A stretch of 64,000 bases of DNA, from contig NZ_JAQBNR010000016.1 in NCBI RefSeq assembly GCF_028288465.1, forward strand, positions 62,001 through 126,000, in the 5' to 3' direction. The stretch's first letter is position 1. Each line of letters opens with the position of its first letter. This DNA comes from Ferruginibacter sp. Its GTDB lineage: Bacteria; Bacteroidota; Bacteroidia; Chitinophagales; Chitinophagaceae. This document shows, one piece after another, positions 1 to 9,118 of the stretch. Below the pieces are notes generated by a model, which saw only the letters and a program-made list of their open reading frames with translations, was not told the origin of the DNA and searched no databases. The position numbers and the translations under genes are program-made.

Positions 1-687
1 CGCATCTGCATGTTTGGTTAATTTTTTGAAATGCCCGGCAATCCGCTCCGTTGCCAATACAAACAACGGCAACTGGTGTGCTTTCAATATTATATCCAGC
101 GTTTTATCTACCTGGTGCAAAAACTTATGCATCTGAATTTCCTTTCGTTCTTCCATGTCAGAAAAATTGGCTACCCGCTCAGGCAAATCATTTTCAAGCG
201 CTTTGGACGATTCGCTTGCATTCACCAAAATGCGGATAAAGGTGGTAGAGTTGCCAATGTAAATACTGCTTTCTTTACTGCTCAGCAGCAACACGAGGTA
301 TTTGTGAATTTGCTTTTTGCTGTATACCAGGTCACGTATTTCAAATGAGTCATCTACCACAACTCTTTCCTGTACGGCTATATCCAGGTACAATACTTTT
401 TCAAACAGTGGCGATACATAAATAGCGATGCTCTTTTTATGTGTATTAAAATTTAAGGATTTGATAATGGAACTTAATTTCTGCATCACTAATTCCCGCA
501 TCTCTTCAGGGTAATTTTTTTCCAACTCCGCTTCCACCTGTTCGGCAGCAACTTTTAAGGAATGGGTTATTTCATTTTTCAGCCCCATTTTAGGTTCAAA
601 CGGCAGTATAATTGAAACTGCAGGGCGATAGTGTACTGCGTTCAGTACAGTTTGTATTTCCGGCATTATTTGCGTTTTCATTTTCAT
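1..687 (-). CDS. Ribosome hibernation factor, BaeRF / AOC03_06830 type (partial, 3' end outside window)
   Basis: The frame is open for 229 codons from a double start (ATG at 687, second ATG at 681) to the window edge, so the C-terminal part is missing. The N-terminus has the layout of bacterial archaeo-eukaryotic release-factor homologues: a VSIILPFEP strand near residue 24, a helix rich in Glu and Lys, then NFNTHKKSIAIYVSP and SFEIRDLVYSKKQ segments. Members of this family are thought to bind the ribosomal A/P site in resting or stressed cells; the name comes from recall of the family and was not searched. The gene reads leftward and stands alone here. About 230 bp of non-coding DNA lies upstream. 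Confidence 0.75.
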   Translation of the reverse strand, partial: MKMKTQIMPEIQTVLNAVHYRPAVSIILPFEPKMGLKNEITHSLKVAAEQVEAELEKNYPEEMRELVMQKLSSIIKSLNFNTHKKSIAIYVSPLFEKVLYLDIAVQERVVVDDSFEIRDLVYSKKQIHKYLVLLLSSKESSIYIGNSTTFIRILVNASESSKALENDLPERVANFSDMEERKEIQMHKFLHQVDKTLDIILKAHQLPLFVLATERIAGHFKKLTKHADA

Positions 688-915
688 ACTGTTTTAGACA
701 ACTAAAATAATACCTGATACGCCCCAAAACATTGACAGTCATCATTCAAAATCTTGACAGTCCTCAGCTTTAATAAATAGCTGCGGCGGCTTTCCGAAAA
801 ATGCAGTTCTTTAATTTGCGTTACAACACTGCAGTCTTCTTAAAAATCCACCTTTTAAACGCTGTATTGTAATGTATTACATACATCGCCGCAAAATGAA
901 ATATTTCCATGCGGC

Positions 916-1095
916 ATGATCTGGATTTCATGGCCAGAAAAAGCAGCTCAAATTGAAACCGATATTACCGGAGATATCATCAGGAATATTAGGTTGAACA
1001 ATGGATTCGTGGATGTGAAGGTATGTTCGGTAGATGAAACCTGGTCAGCGATAAAATTGATTGTTTCCCTTAAAGACAGAAGGGTTGTCCCTTAG
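916..1095 (+). pseudogene. C-terminal remnant of a DUF3052 protein
   Basis: A 59-codon open stretch ending in TAG encodes MIWISWPEKAAQ, then DITGDIIRNIRLNNGFVDVKVC and DETWSAIKLIVSLKDR. This is the conserved last third of DUF3052 proteins, which are small proteins of about 140 residues and unknown role. The first ~80 residues are absent: the 220 bp upstream carry no matching sequence in any frame. The ATG is therefore an internal methionine and the stretch is most likely a relic. The rest of the gap between the two flanking minus-strand genes holds nothing recognisable. Confidence 0.65.
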
Positions 1096-1172
1096 TGGAA
1101 ATTTCAAAATCATTCTGTCATGACTATATCCAACTTCACTTTATTGGCTAAGGCGATAATAAATATTGCACA

Positions 1173-3719
1173 TTACTCTCCGGCTACAATTCGCACCGGG
1201 CCAATCAAACCCGAAGACACGAGCGGTGCATCTTTATCAAAATAATTCCACGTAGTAAAACAGTATCTCTTTTTGGAAGGTCTTGGTTGTTTGTTTAAAA
1301 ACCAGTCAGGAAATTCTTTTAACTGGTAACCGCTGTTATAAAAATACTGGTTAGGCAACCATTCACAATCAGCCGGCTGCTGTTCATCTCCTATCAAGCG
1401 GTTGGCCCAAACATTGGTTACTTCAATCACCAGCTGATTACCTTGTTTTTTTAATAAGGCAGAAGGTATCCTGGTGCGCCATGGAGCAGTCCAGATAACG
1501 CCCAAATCTTTTCCATTTAACAGTACACGGGCAATATGATTTACAAGGCCCAGGTCAAGATAGATGGTTGACTTATTTCCGACAGATTGTACAGCAGGCG
1601 CATCAAATGTTTTTGTATAAACAGCCGTACCGCTGTAATATTTTATTCCCTCATCAGCATTGTAAGTCCAGTCCTGCAACGCTGTAAATTCAACAGGTTT
1701 GGCCGGCCCTCCCCAGGCTGCATCGAACTTCACCTGCCATGCACCATCTATATTTGCCAAATCTTTTATGGTGGAAAAATTGGATTTTTTTGCAAGAGCC
1801 GAAGACATCAGTTTTTTACGGAACACTACAAAAAAGCTCTGGGCTTTATCAAAAGGCAAATTGACAGCAGTAAACCCATTGGCTATTTCAAACTGCGGTA
1901 ACGGACGCATGGTGGAAGTAACCGGATCCCATAACTCAGGCTGCATACCTGCTATCTTAAACCTGCATTGGGCACTCCCTGCCTCCCTGGCCGTATTGGC
2001 TACAAAATAAATATCAGTATTGTCATCACGACGATGAATGGATTTTACTTTAATGCTGTCATTGGTAGTAACTGCAAAATCATTTTCCGCCGTAGTAAAC
2101 CTGCCCCACTGCAATAATGCCTGGCAACGTTGCCAGTAGGCCACCATGGCTTTGGCAGGCTTCCACCACGTTTGTGTGCGGTCGAAATGAGTACCCCATT
2201 GCCCCATGGAATTACCGGGCTTGTAATGTTCATCCCAGGGCTGGTGCACAAAACGGTGCAACACCATGCGGTTAACGCCGGCGCAAAAAGCCGCGTCACC
2301 AATGGGTTTCAGCCAGGCCGGATTTTCGCTCCATTTGCTGTCTGCCGGCTGTCCCGTAAACGCCTCCGACTCAATCAGGTTGTGATCCGATTTTCTTAAA
2401 GCGGCTACCGTGGGGTCCAGTTCATAGGGTGCGTATACACCTTTTTCCGTCCAGAACTCCGTCATCACATGATGTACTAACGGTATCACATCTTCCTGGC
2501 GCCACGGGCCACCATAAGGTTCGCTCAAAAAAGTAAGGTGCGTTGCTTTTAATTTTTTGGATATGGTGGTATAATAAATATCCCGGTACAAATCTTTTAT
2601 GGTAGCATCAAAATCATTTTTAAAACGAAGTGAATCCTGGCGGCTGTTGATAATCCGGCCTGCGAAAGTGGCCAGGTAGGGTGTTAAATCGTACCCTCTT
2701 CTCTTTAAAAATTCTGCTTTCATTTTTGGTGTCCATGTCGGTTCACCCGCTTCGTAACTGTCGAAATGTACGTGAGTAAATCCGGTACCTATTAAATCAC
2801 CCAGGTGCTTTTTTATTTCATTTATAATGTGATCAATATGAAAACTTACTGCCGCTTCGCTCATTTTATCGCACTCCAGTCCCACTGCTTTTGGATGCGC
2901 CGGCTGAATGAGGGCGCCCATTGTGGTATGTCCAAAACGGTAAATGGTCCAGTCGCCTGCCGGGGCATTCCAATCCAGTTTTCCATCCGGTTGCATCCTG
3001 TCAGTAAGGTCATATATTTCATTGAGATGTACTATACCGCTGGCTGGCAAGGCCAGCACGGCAATGTCTTTGTAATAATTTTTTCTGCCGGGAATAACGG
3101 GTTTTTCAGTCAACCCGTTTTCAAGATTAAAAACAGGGAAAGGCATATTGGCTCTTGGATCAACCGCCGGTTTTTCCAGTTTTATCAACAAATTATTGCC
3201 ACCGCTCACTGGTGTGCTGCTCCAGCAAATTTCCTGCATGGAAAGCTCAGGTGTAATCCATGGGCCGCCACTGCTCTCGTAACCGGAGCCATTGAACATG
3301 CCAAAATCCATCCCCAGCCGTTTGGATTCCTGCGCCGCAAAACGGACCAGTTTCCACCACGGTTCCGTCCATGAAATGTATTGAGGTGTGGGTGTTTTAC
3401 CAATGATAGCGCTCCACGGGTTTACCACGTCTGCCAGGCTGAACATGGTGGTTCTGCTAAAGCCTTCTTCCTTTAATGCTTCCAGATCTTTGGTAATATT
3501 GGATTTACTCATATTGGTACCCATCCACATCCACAATACGCCGGGCTTAGCTGTGGCCGGGGGGTGCAAAAAAGCCATCTCCGGACTTGTAAAAATAGTG
3601 GCGTCGGGTGATTTTTTGTACTGTGCCTGCGCCGTTCCCAATAGCATTATAAAACAGGTTAAAATAGCCAGGTAAGATGAAATGTGTTTTTTGACTGACA
3701 ATACGTTGTTAGAAGACAT
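1173..3719 (-). CDS. Secreted glycoside hydrolase, GH106 (alpha-L-rhamnosidase)-like
   Basis: The protein has 848 residues with a signal peptide (hydrophobic stretch about residues 14-32, cleavage near AQA). PGVLWMWMGTNMSKSNITKDL at about 60-80 is the family opening (Trp-rich, then a helix), and HFDSYEAGEPTW at about 315-326 is the acidic barrel motif common in GH106-like enzymes. The last 170 residues form a beta-sandwich of carbohydrate-binding type (ARVLLNGKDLGVIWTAPWR). GH106 enzymes remove terminal rhamnose from plant polysaccharides such as pectic RG-I and RG-II. The substrate cannot be read from sequence, and no SusC/D pair or sulfatase is adjacent, so this is a lone CAZyme. The start gives a complete signal peptide. 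Confidence 0.85.
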   Translation of the reverse strand: MSSNNVLSVKKHISSYLAILTCFIMLLGTAQAQYKKSPDATIFTSPEMAFLHPPATAKPGVLWMWMGTNMSKSNITKDLEALKEEGFSRTTMFSLADVVNPWSAIIGKTPTPQYISWTEPWWKLVRFAAQESKRLGMDFGMFNGSGYESSGGPWITPELSMQEICWSSTPVSGGNNLLIKLEKPAVDPRANMPFPVFNLENGLTEKPVIPGRKNYYKDIAVLALPASGIVHLNEIYDLTDRMQPDGKLDWNAPAGDWTIYRFGHTTMGALIQPAHPKAVGLECDKMSEAAVSFHIDHIINEIKKHLGDLIGTGFTHVHFDSYEAGEPTWTPKMKAEFLKRRGYDLTPYLATFAGRIINSRQDSLRFKNDFDATIKDLYRDIYYTTISKKLKATHLTFLSEPYGGPWRQEDVIPLVHHVMTEFWTEKGVYAPYELDPTVAALRKSDHNLIESEAFTGQPADSKWSENPAWLKPIGDAAFCAGVNRMVLHRFVHQPWDEHYKPGNSMGQWGTHFDRTQTWWKPAKAMVAYWQRCQALLQWGRFTTAENDFAVTTNDSIKVKSIHRRDDNTDIYFVANTAREAGSAQCRFKIAGMQPELWDPVTSTMRPLPQFEIANGFTAVNLPFDKAQSFFVVFRKKLMSSALAKKSNFSTIKDLANIDGAWQVKFDAAWGGPAKPVEFTALQDWTYNADEGIKYYSGTAVYTKTFDAPAVQSVGNKSTIYLDLGLVNHIARVLLNGKDLGVIWTAPWRTRIPSALLKKQGNQLVIEVTNVWANRLIGDEQQPADCEWLPNQYFYNSGYQLKEFPDWFLNKQPRPSKKRYCFTTWNYFDKDAPLVSSGLIGPVRIVAGE

Positions 3720-3803
3720 GCCTATTTTATTTATGATTGAATGTAAGGATTGCTGGTGAAAAACTGGTTGATTTTATTTAGGTAACTACCCCTGCTGCAT
3801 AAA

Positions 3804-4718
3804 TTATCTTGTAAACATGGCCGGTGTAATATTGGCAATTACCAAACCGCCAATTACCAGTAACCCACTTATTAAATGAATGGTAGAAAATGCTTCACCC
3901 AAAAACAGTACGGCCTCAATGGTGCTGAATATCGGAATCAAATTACCAAATAAAGCAGTACCCGATGCGCCGAGTTTTTGTATAGATGCGTTCCAGCAAA
4001 AAAAGGCGATGATAGAGTTGCCGATACCAAGATACAAAATGATTAAGAGGATATGAGCATTCCATTTCACCGGTGGCTGGTGCACTGTTTCAAAAATATA
4101 AAACGGTAAAAGGCACAAAGTACCAACGGTAAATATGGCGAAAAGAAACACCATTGGCGAAATACCTGCAGGCTTTTTTCTTACCAGGATATTGTAGATG
4201 GCAAATGTAAATGCGCTGATAAGTATTAAGACATCTCCCTTACCAAACTTAAAATGGGACAGCGCCGCAAGGCTACCGTGACTAATTAAAAATAAAATGC
4301 CCGTGATACAAATGATCATCCCCGTCATTCTTAGTTTGCTCACTTTTTCCTTTAAAAAAAAGGCCGCCATCAAAGTAATAAAAACCGGGGACGAAGTAGT
4401 ACCAATCAACGCCAGGTTGATGGCCGAAGTATAATGACCAGCCAGGTAAATAAAGGTATTAAAAATGCTTACACCGGTTAGTGCTGTCCACAACAGGTAT
4501 TGTTTGTGCTGAAAAATGATATGTTTTTCCTGGTTAAATTTTTTAAAGGCAATGGGTGCAATGCACAGAGAGGCTAGTCCCCACCGGTAAAATGCCAGGC
4601 CTACCGGGGGCACTTCGGTTGAAATACCACGGGCAATAACATAATTACCCGACCAGATAAGGGTTGTAAGAACCGCCAGTAATACACCTGTATAAAAGTT
4701 TTTTTGATTGGGTGACAA
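3804..4718 (-). CDS. DMT-superfamily (EamA) inner-membrane transporter
   Basis: The 304-residue protein has about ten hydrophobic segments arranged as two EamA repeats (about 10-145 and 160-298). The first segment, LLAVLTTLIWSGNYVIARG, is the usual opening of the family. EamA proteins export amino acids or metabolites; the substrate is not predictable. It ends 84 bp from the glycosidase start on the same strand, so the two could be co-transcribed, but nothing links their functions. The start was chosen so that transmembrane helix 1 is complete; a more upstream reading lies in another frame. Confidence 0.9.
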   Translation of the reverse strand: MSPNQKNFYTGVLLAVLTTLIWSGNYVIARGISTEVPPVGLAFYRWGLASLCIAPIAFKKFNQEKHIIFQHKQYLLWTALTGVSIFNTFIYLAGHYTSAINLALIGTTSSPVFITLMAAFFLKEKVSKLRMTGMIICITGILFLISHGSLAALSHFKFGKGDVLILISAFTFAIYNILVRKKPAGISPMVFLFAIFTVGTLCLLPFYIFETVHQPPVKWNAHILLIILYLGIGNSIIAFFCWNASIQKLGASGTALFGNLIPIFSTIEAVLFLGEAFSTIHLISGLLVIGGLVIANITPAMFTR

Positions 4719-4970
4719 TATGAATGTGTAAAGAATTTATTTGGGTAAAAATAAGTAAAACAAGGGGTAAATCTCAGCGGAAAAATGTAGTAAAGAAACG
4801 AAAAGTTTTGTAAATGAAACAAGGCTATGACTGCTGTCAAGTACCCGGTTAACCTTTGTCATAAAAAAATCTATTTGATTCTGGTATTTTTACTTCTATC
4901 ATACAACAATACGACAGCAAAAAGCCTGAAGCACTTGCGAAAAAAGTATTTTTCAAATACCCGTTAAATT

Positions 4971-5420
4971 ATGTACCAGCTTATTTATTGCTCAATAGCT
5001 AGTCCCGGATTGCATCCGGCGGATATAAAAGCGATTTTAAATACATCCCGGAATTTTAACTCGGCCAATGGTATTACCGGTTGCCTGATCTATTACAATG
5101 ATGAATTTATTCAGATACTGGAAGGCAAAAAGTTGACCGTAAAAAAAATGTATGAAAAAATTGAACACGATGGCAGGCACTTTAGCGTAATAATGATGTC
5201 GGAAGAAGAAGCGGACGAACGCATTTTCAGTAACTGGGCCATGGCTTACTGCGGTTTTAACGGAGAAGCCAATGGCCGTAGAAATTTTCTCTTTGAACAA
5301 AACCTGATTGCTCTCAGTGAACTGGCTGAGAAACCCACACAGACCATTAAATTATTTTTTCATCTGACAAAACTGATGCTGGAAGGGGAATTGAACGACA
5401 GAGCGAAAAAGCCTAATTGA
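4971..5420 (+). CDS. BLUF-domain blue-light sensor
   Basis: A 149-residue protein, almost entirely BLUF domain plus about 55 residues of helical tail. The flavin-pocket residues are in place: Tyr6 (LIYCS), Asn30 (FNSANG), Gln48 (FIQILEG), and Trp89 and Met91 (NWAMAY). The spacings match those of AppA and TePixD (Tyr to Gln 42, Tyr to Trp 83). BLUF proteins bind FAD non-covalently and rearrange the Tyr-Gln hydrogen bonds on blue light. There is no output domain such as EAL or cyclase, so it should signal through a partner protein. No partner lies next to it, and it is transcribed alone. Confidence 0.93.
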   Translation: MYQLIYCSIASPGLHPADIKAILNTSRNFNSANGITGCLIYYNDEFIQILEGKKLTVKKMYEKIEHDGRHFSVIMMSEEEADERIFSNWAMAYCGFNGEANGRRNFLFEQNLIALSELAEKPTQTIKLFFHLTKLMLEGELNDRAKKPN

Positions 5421-5627
5421 GCTTTTGTACCAATTGCTGTAGCTAAATTATTTGCATCAATTCCCTGCCGGGGCAGGCGAAGCGTTCCCAAGCAAACTGG
5501 TTTCTTCTTCCTTATCATCATGAAAAACAGTAGCAAGGATGGTGGTTTCAGTATAATTGATCAGTATCGCTTAGAACCATTTCAAAAAAAAATATTTCAA
5601 TAGTAACACATTAGTAAAACATATTCC

Positions 5628-5698
5628 TTACTTTGCAACCAGTTTTCATAGGGTACGGATTAAATCGGGGCACTGTTTCAACAGTTAGCCCTTTTTTT
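5628..5698 (+). terminator. Hairpin plus T7 terminator just after a promoter-like box
   Basis: GGGC-ACTG pairs with CAGT-(TA)-GCCC around a short loop at 5668-5691 and is followed by seven T residues, a good intrinsic terminator on the plus strand. Only about 32 bp upstream, TTACTTTGC (5628-5636) is one base away from the Bacteroidota -7 box. The pair could define a very short transcript of about 60 nt. Alternatively it is simply the distal terminator of the BLUF gene, which ends 250 bp earlier. The rest of 5421-5627 holds nothing recognisable. Confidence 0.45.
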
Positions 5699-5703
5699 AT
5701 GCC

Positions 5704-6030
5704 TCAAAAAAATATTTCTTCTTTATCCGGCTTAAAAATCAACCAGTAGAATTCAGTACTGATTTTTGCACTATGTACCACTCCAGTTATAATTGCGTAA
5801 GTTTTGGTATCTGTGGAAATCCCAGCTAAATTGTCTTTAGTCAGAAATACTGCTGCACGGCAATTTAGCTAGTAATTACATTATACATAGGTAACCAGCT
5901 TAATTGAAGGCTTCTCCTGTGGCTTTTGATCTGTAGCTGTCGTTATGACTACATTAAAATTCACAACCTGTTTTCCTGATTGCAGGCTTCTGATTGTACC
6001 ATCACTTGTTACTCTTGCTGTCATTTCCAT
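5704..6030 (-). pseudogene. ssb: Single-stranded DNA-binding protein gene killed by two nonsense codons
   Basis: Read from the ATG at 6030, the frame gives MEMTARVTSDGTIRSLQSGK, QVVNFNVVI and KLVTYV, the start of a Bacteroidota OB-fold SSB. It then meets TAA (5881-5883), continues CNY, and meets TAG (5869-5871) exactly where the conserved Trp of the YxxCxYW strand belongs. After that it stays open (LN, then VFLTKDNLAG, where intact relatives have YLTKGxL) to a TGA at 5704. The total of 108 codons matches the usual length of the short mobile-element type of SSB. Two in-frame stops without any indel argue for real decay, not a sequencing error. Only a 49-residue fragment could be translated. 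Confidence 0.75.
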
Positions 6031-6469
6031 GATTGTAAACTTTAGTTGTGTATAAATATCAATCTGATAAAATGCTTCATTCATTTACCGATAGTGACCA
6101 TCTGTAAGCCTAGCGAGAAGAAACAAGGTTTTTCAAAAAAATAATTCCCCATCAGGGATTTTATTTTTTGCCGAGTGGAGATTTTTTTTGGAAACAGACT
6201 GTCAGCCTGAGTGTATGCAAGTGCAGACCTTATTGCCCAGGCAAAAGGACAATTATTTGCTGCACGGTCAGCTGAATAAACCATAATAAAAAGCAGACAA
6301 AGCATTCGGCTGTTGCACAATCACTTTTGGACACTCTGGAAAAAGCCTTTTGCAAATTTTTATTGTTAAAAAATAGTCAGCCGTCATTTTGGCTAATAAA
6401 AGCTGCAAAACGGCAACATCTTCCTTACTCATACGCCGGAAATTTGCAGTCCAAATAAACTATACCATA
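6031..6469 (+). other. Intergenic, no gene recognised
   Basis: About 440 bp between the dead ssb gene and the next SDR. A 79-codon minus-strand frame exists here (6081-6320), but its translation is rich in Cys, Met and Arg and resembles no family I know. AAATTTGC near 6440 is one base from the -7 consensus and could serve the SDR downstream. Confidence 0.5.
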
Positions 6470-7276
6470 ATGCAAAAGACCATTTTTATTACAGGAGCTT
6501 CAACAGGTTTGGGGAAGGCTGCTGCACTGTTATTTCAAAGTAAAGGCTGGCAGGTTATCGCCACCATGCGTAATCCGGAAAAAGAAACCACACTGGATAA
6601 ATCAGACGATGTCATATTGCTGCCGCTGGATGTTACCAATCTGGAGCAAATCAATTCCACCGTTAAAAGTGTAACGGAAAAGTATTCTGTTGATGTAGTA
6701 CTCAATAATGCAGGATACGGTTTAATAGGCCCCCTGGAAGCATTTAGTGATGAACAAATTCAACGACAGATAGAAACCAACCTGTTGGGTGTGATCAGGG
6801 TTTCAAAAGCATTTACTGCGTATTTCCGGGAGAAGAAGAATGGCATTTTTATCAATATCACTTCAAAGTTCGGACTGATGGGTTATCCAACCTGTTCCAT
6901 TTACAGTGCTACCAAATTTGCAATAGATGGCTTTTCAGAAAGTATGGCTTATGAACTTGCACAGTTTGGGATACAGGTAAAGCTGATTGCGCCGGGAGGT
7001 ATGCAAACTGATTTTGCCGGTCGCTCCATTGACTTTGGACAACATGATGCCTATAACCAGCTCACGATAGAGGTAAGCAAAGGTTACAGTGCGGAGAAAA
7101 TAGCGGAGTATTCGAAAGTAGAAGATGTTGCACAGGTGGTATATGAAGCTGCTACGGATAACAAAAATCAGCTCCGTTACATTGCCGGAAAAGATACCAT
7201 AGAAATGTACCAGGAACGCATGGAGAATGGAGTGGAAACGCAGGTCCAAAATATTAAAGCGATGTTCAGCTTTTAA
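6470..7276 (+). CDS. Short-chain dehydrogenase/reductase (SDR)
   Basis: A classical SDR of 268 residues. TGASTGLG at residues 8-15 is the NAD(P)-binding glycine motif, NNAGYG follows strand 4, and Ser (NITSKFG) with the YSATK Tyr-x3-Lys pair completes the catalytic triad. The frame is open further upstream, but the ATG at 6470 places the first beta strand at the N-terminus, as in relatives. It belongs to the group of AraC-linked oxidoreductases with broad carbonyl specificity. The AraC regulator downstream, 128 bp away on the same strand, is a plausible controller. The physiological substrate is unknown. Confidence 0.9.
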   Translation: MQKTIFITGASTGLGKAAALLFQSKGWQVIATMRNPEKETTLDKSDDVILLPLDVTNLEQINSTVKSVTEKYSVDVVLNNAGYGLIGPLEAFSDEQIQRQIETNLLGVIRVSKAFTAYFREKKNGIFINITSKFGLMGYPTCSIYSATKFAIDGFSESMAYELAQFGIQVKLIAPGGMQTDFAGRSIDFGQHDAYNQLTIEVSKGYSAEKIAEYSKVEDVAQVVYEAATDNKNQLRYIAGKDTIEMYQERMENGVETQVQNIKAMFSF

Positions 7277-7404
7277 ATTTCCCGCAGCCGGGATGCAGGC
7301 AAACAGGCAGTCTTAAAATCAAAAGCTGCCAATGCACCATCAGCTGAAATCAGTGTCGCTACAGAACATTTCCTAATTTTGGTAACAGTAAATACTGCAT
7401 ATAA

Positions 7405-8319
7405 ATGAAAAGTCAACCCAAAATATTCCGTTCAATAACTGAACTGCATAAGGCAATGGGTCAGGCAAGGCCTTTGCATCCGCTGATCAGCATTTTAAAT
7501 TACGGACAGGCCGTGTTTGACCCAAAGGATTTTGAACAGAGAATCATTTTAGATTTTTACAAAATATCCTTTAAAACAAATTTCAGTGGCAAGCTACGTT
7601 ACGGGCAGGGATATTATGATTTTGAGGAGGGAGGAATGTCATTTGTGGCACCGGGACAAATTTTAAAGATGCAGGATGAAGAAGCCAACTACGATGGTAT
7701 GTCCCTGCATATTCACCCGGATTTTATCCGGCCTTATCCGTTAAATACGACCATCAAACAATACGGTTTTTTTAATTATTCCGCTTCCGAAGCGCTGTAT
7801 TTGTCAGACAAGGAAAAGGAAACCATACTGGGGGTGTTCCATAAAATCCAGGAGGAACTTGGGGAAAGGCTGGATCATTTCAGCCAGGACGTTATCATTA
7901 CCCAGATAGAATTACTGCTCCATTACAGCAACCGGTTTTATAACCGCCAGTTCATCACCCGCAAGGCAGTAAACCACGATGTGCTGACTAAACTGGAGTT
8001 ATTACTCCATGACTATTTCAAGGACGACGCTTCGATGAAAACAGGACTTCCCACTGTACATTTTGCAGCAGAACAATTGCACCTTTCTCCCCGTTACCTG
8101 ACTGATTTGCTGCGTAACCTAACCGGCCAGAATACGCAACAGTTTATTCATCATAAATTAATTGAAAAGGCGAAAGAGTATCTTTCAAAAAACAACCTTA
8201 CGGTGGCTGAAGTAGCCTATCTGCTGGGCTTTGAACATCCCCAATCCTTCAATAAACTGTTCAAGAAAAAAACCAATTTTACTCCTACGGCATTTAAACA
8301 ATCATTTCATCACAATTAG
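7405..8319 (+). CDS. AraC-family transcriptional regulator
   Basis: 304 residues: an N-terminal cupin-like sensory region (about 1-180) and a C-terminal double helix-turn-helix of about 100 residues. The second recognition region VAEVAYLLGFEHPQSFNKLFKKKTNFTP is the AraC signature. It follows the SDR in the same direction, a pairing very common in Bacteroidota, where the regulator controls the neighbouring oxidoreductase. The ligand is not predictable. Codon use matches that of the neighbours. Confidence 0.93.
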   Translation: MKSQPKIFRSITELHKAMGQARPLHPLISILNYGQAVFDPKDFEQRIILDFYKISFKTNFSGKLRYGQGYYDFEEGGMSFVAPGQILKMQDEEANYDGMSLHIHPDFIRPYPLNTTIKQYGFFNYSASEALYLSDKEKETILGVFHKIQEELGERLDHFSQDVIITQIELLLHYSNRFYNRQFITRKAVNHDVLTKLELLLHDYFKDDASMKTGLPTVHFAAEQLHLSPRYLTDLLRNLTGQNTQQFIHHKLIEKAKEYLSKNNLTVAEVAYLLGFEHPQSFNKLFKKKTNFTPTAFKQSFHHN

Positions 8320-8421
8320 CAGGCCGGCCAATACTTAAAGCGGCCGGATAATTGACCACCACATTCATCATCAGACACCTGGCAAACCTGAAGGGTAACA
8401 GGCAATTAAAATAAATCAAAG

Positions 8422-8973
8422 ATGTCCTACTGCAGTTACATTGATCACATGCAACCCGAAGAAAGAAGACTGTTGCATAAAAATTACCACGATAATCATT
8501 ATGGCTTTCCTATCCACCAGGATAACGAATTGTTCGGCCGGCTCATCATGGAAATCAACCAGGCAGGTTTAAGCTGGGAAACTATTTTGAAAAAAGAGAC
8601 TGCTTTTAGAAATGCCTATAGTGATTTCAATATCAGCAAAATCGCAGCTTATACAGAAAAGGACAGGGAAAGGCTTTTAGCCGATCCGGGGATCATCAGA
8701 AACAAGTTAAAAGTAAATGCAGCGATTGAAAATGCAAAAGTCATTATTTCCCTGCAAAAAGAATTTGGCTCTTTTGAAAAATGGCTTGACCACCATCATC
8801 CGAAAAGCAAGGAAGAATGGGTGCAACTGTTTAAAAAAACATTTCGTTTTACGGGTGGTGAAATTGTAAATGAATTTTTGATGAGCACAGGATACGTACA
8901 GGGTGCGCACAATGAAAGTTGCCCGGTATATAAAAAAATAATGAAAGCAAAGCCCGCCTGGTCGAGCAAATAA
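8422..8973 (+). CDS. tag: DNA-3-methyladenine glycosylase I
   Basis: A 183-residue protein of normal Tag length. Base-excision repair enzymes of this family excise 3-methyladenine from DNA. The Cys/His zinc-snap residues of the family are all present: Cys4, His23 (YHDNHYG), His163 and Cys167 (AHNESCPVY), with the same four-residue spacing at the C-terminus as E. coli Tag. The LSWETILKKETAFRNAY region matches the family's base-recognition segment (LSW and following). It is transcribed alone after a 100-bp gap from the AraC gene. Confidence 0.95.
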   Translation: MSYCSYIDHMQPEERRLLHKNYHDNHYGFPIHQDNELFGRLIMEINQAGLSWETILKKETAFRNAYSDFNISKIAAYTEKDRERLLADPGIIRNKLKVNAAIENAKVIISLQKEFGSFEKWLDHHHPKSKEEWVQLFKKTFRFTGGEIVNEFLMSTGYVQGAHNESCPVYKKIMKAKPAWSSK

Positions 8974-9118
8974 CTGCATCGGTCTATTGACAGGTTATAA
9001 TAAGTTACAGGCGATGGTTTGGCTGCGGTCATTCCTGTTTAGAAACCATCAACTGTGATTTTGCCCGGGTAAAAGCCCCCGTCATTATTGGTGGAAGAAG
9101 TATCTTATTTGCTCTTCA

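Noticed and set aside
31-348. Plus-strand frame at the window start
   Set aside because: It is antisense to the hibernation-factor gene, which reads as a family protein on the minus strand; the plus-strand translation has no recognisable motif.
690-780. TTGACAGTC repeated upstream of the hibernation factor as a further copy of the regulon motif
   Set aside because: The two TTGACAGTC copies lack the TGTC 21-bp repeat and the -7 box at 48 bp, so they do not fit the architecture.
6081-6320. 79-codon minus-strand frame upstream of the ssb relic
   Set aside because: Composition and lack of motifs suggest a chance frame; no family resemblance and no promoter.
8324-8347. CCGGCC/GGCCGG inverted repeat after the first AraC gene
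   Set aside because: Only six base pairs, with no T tract; too weak for a terminator call.
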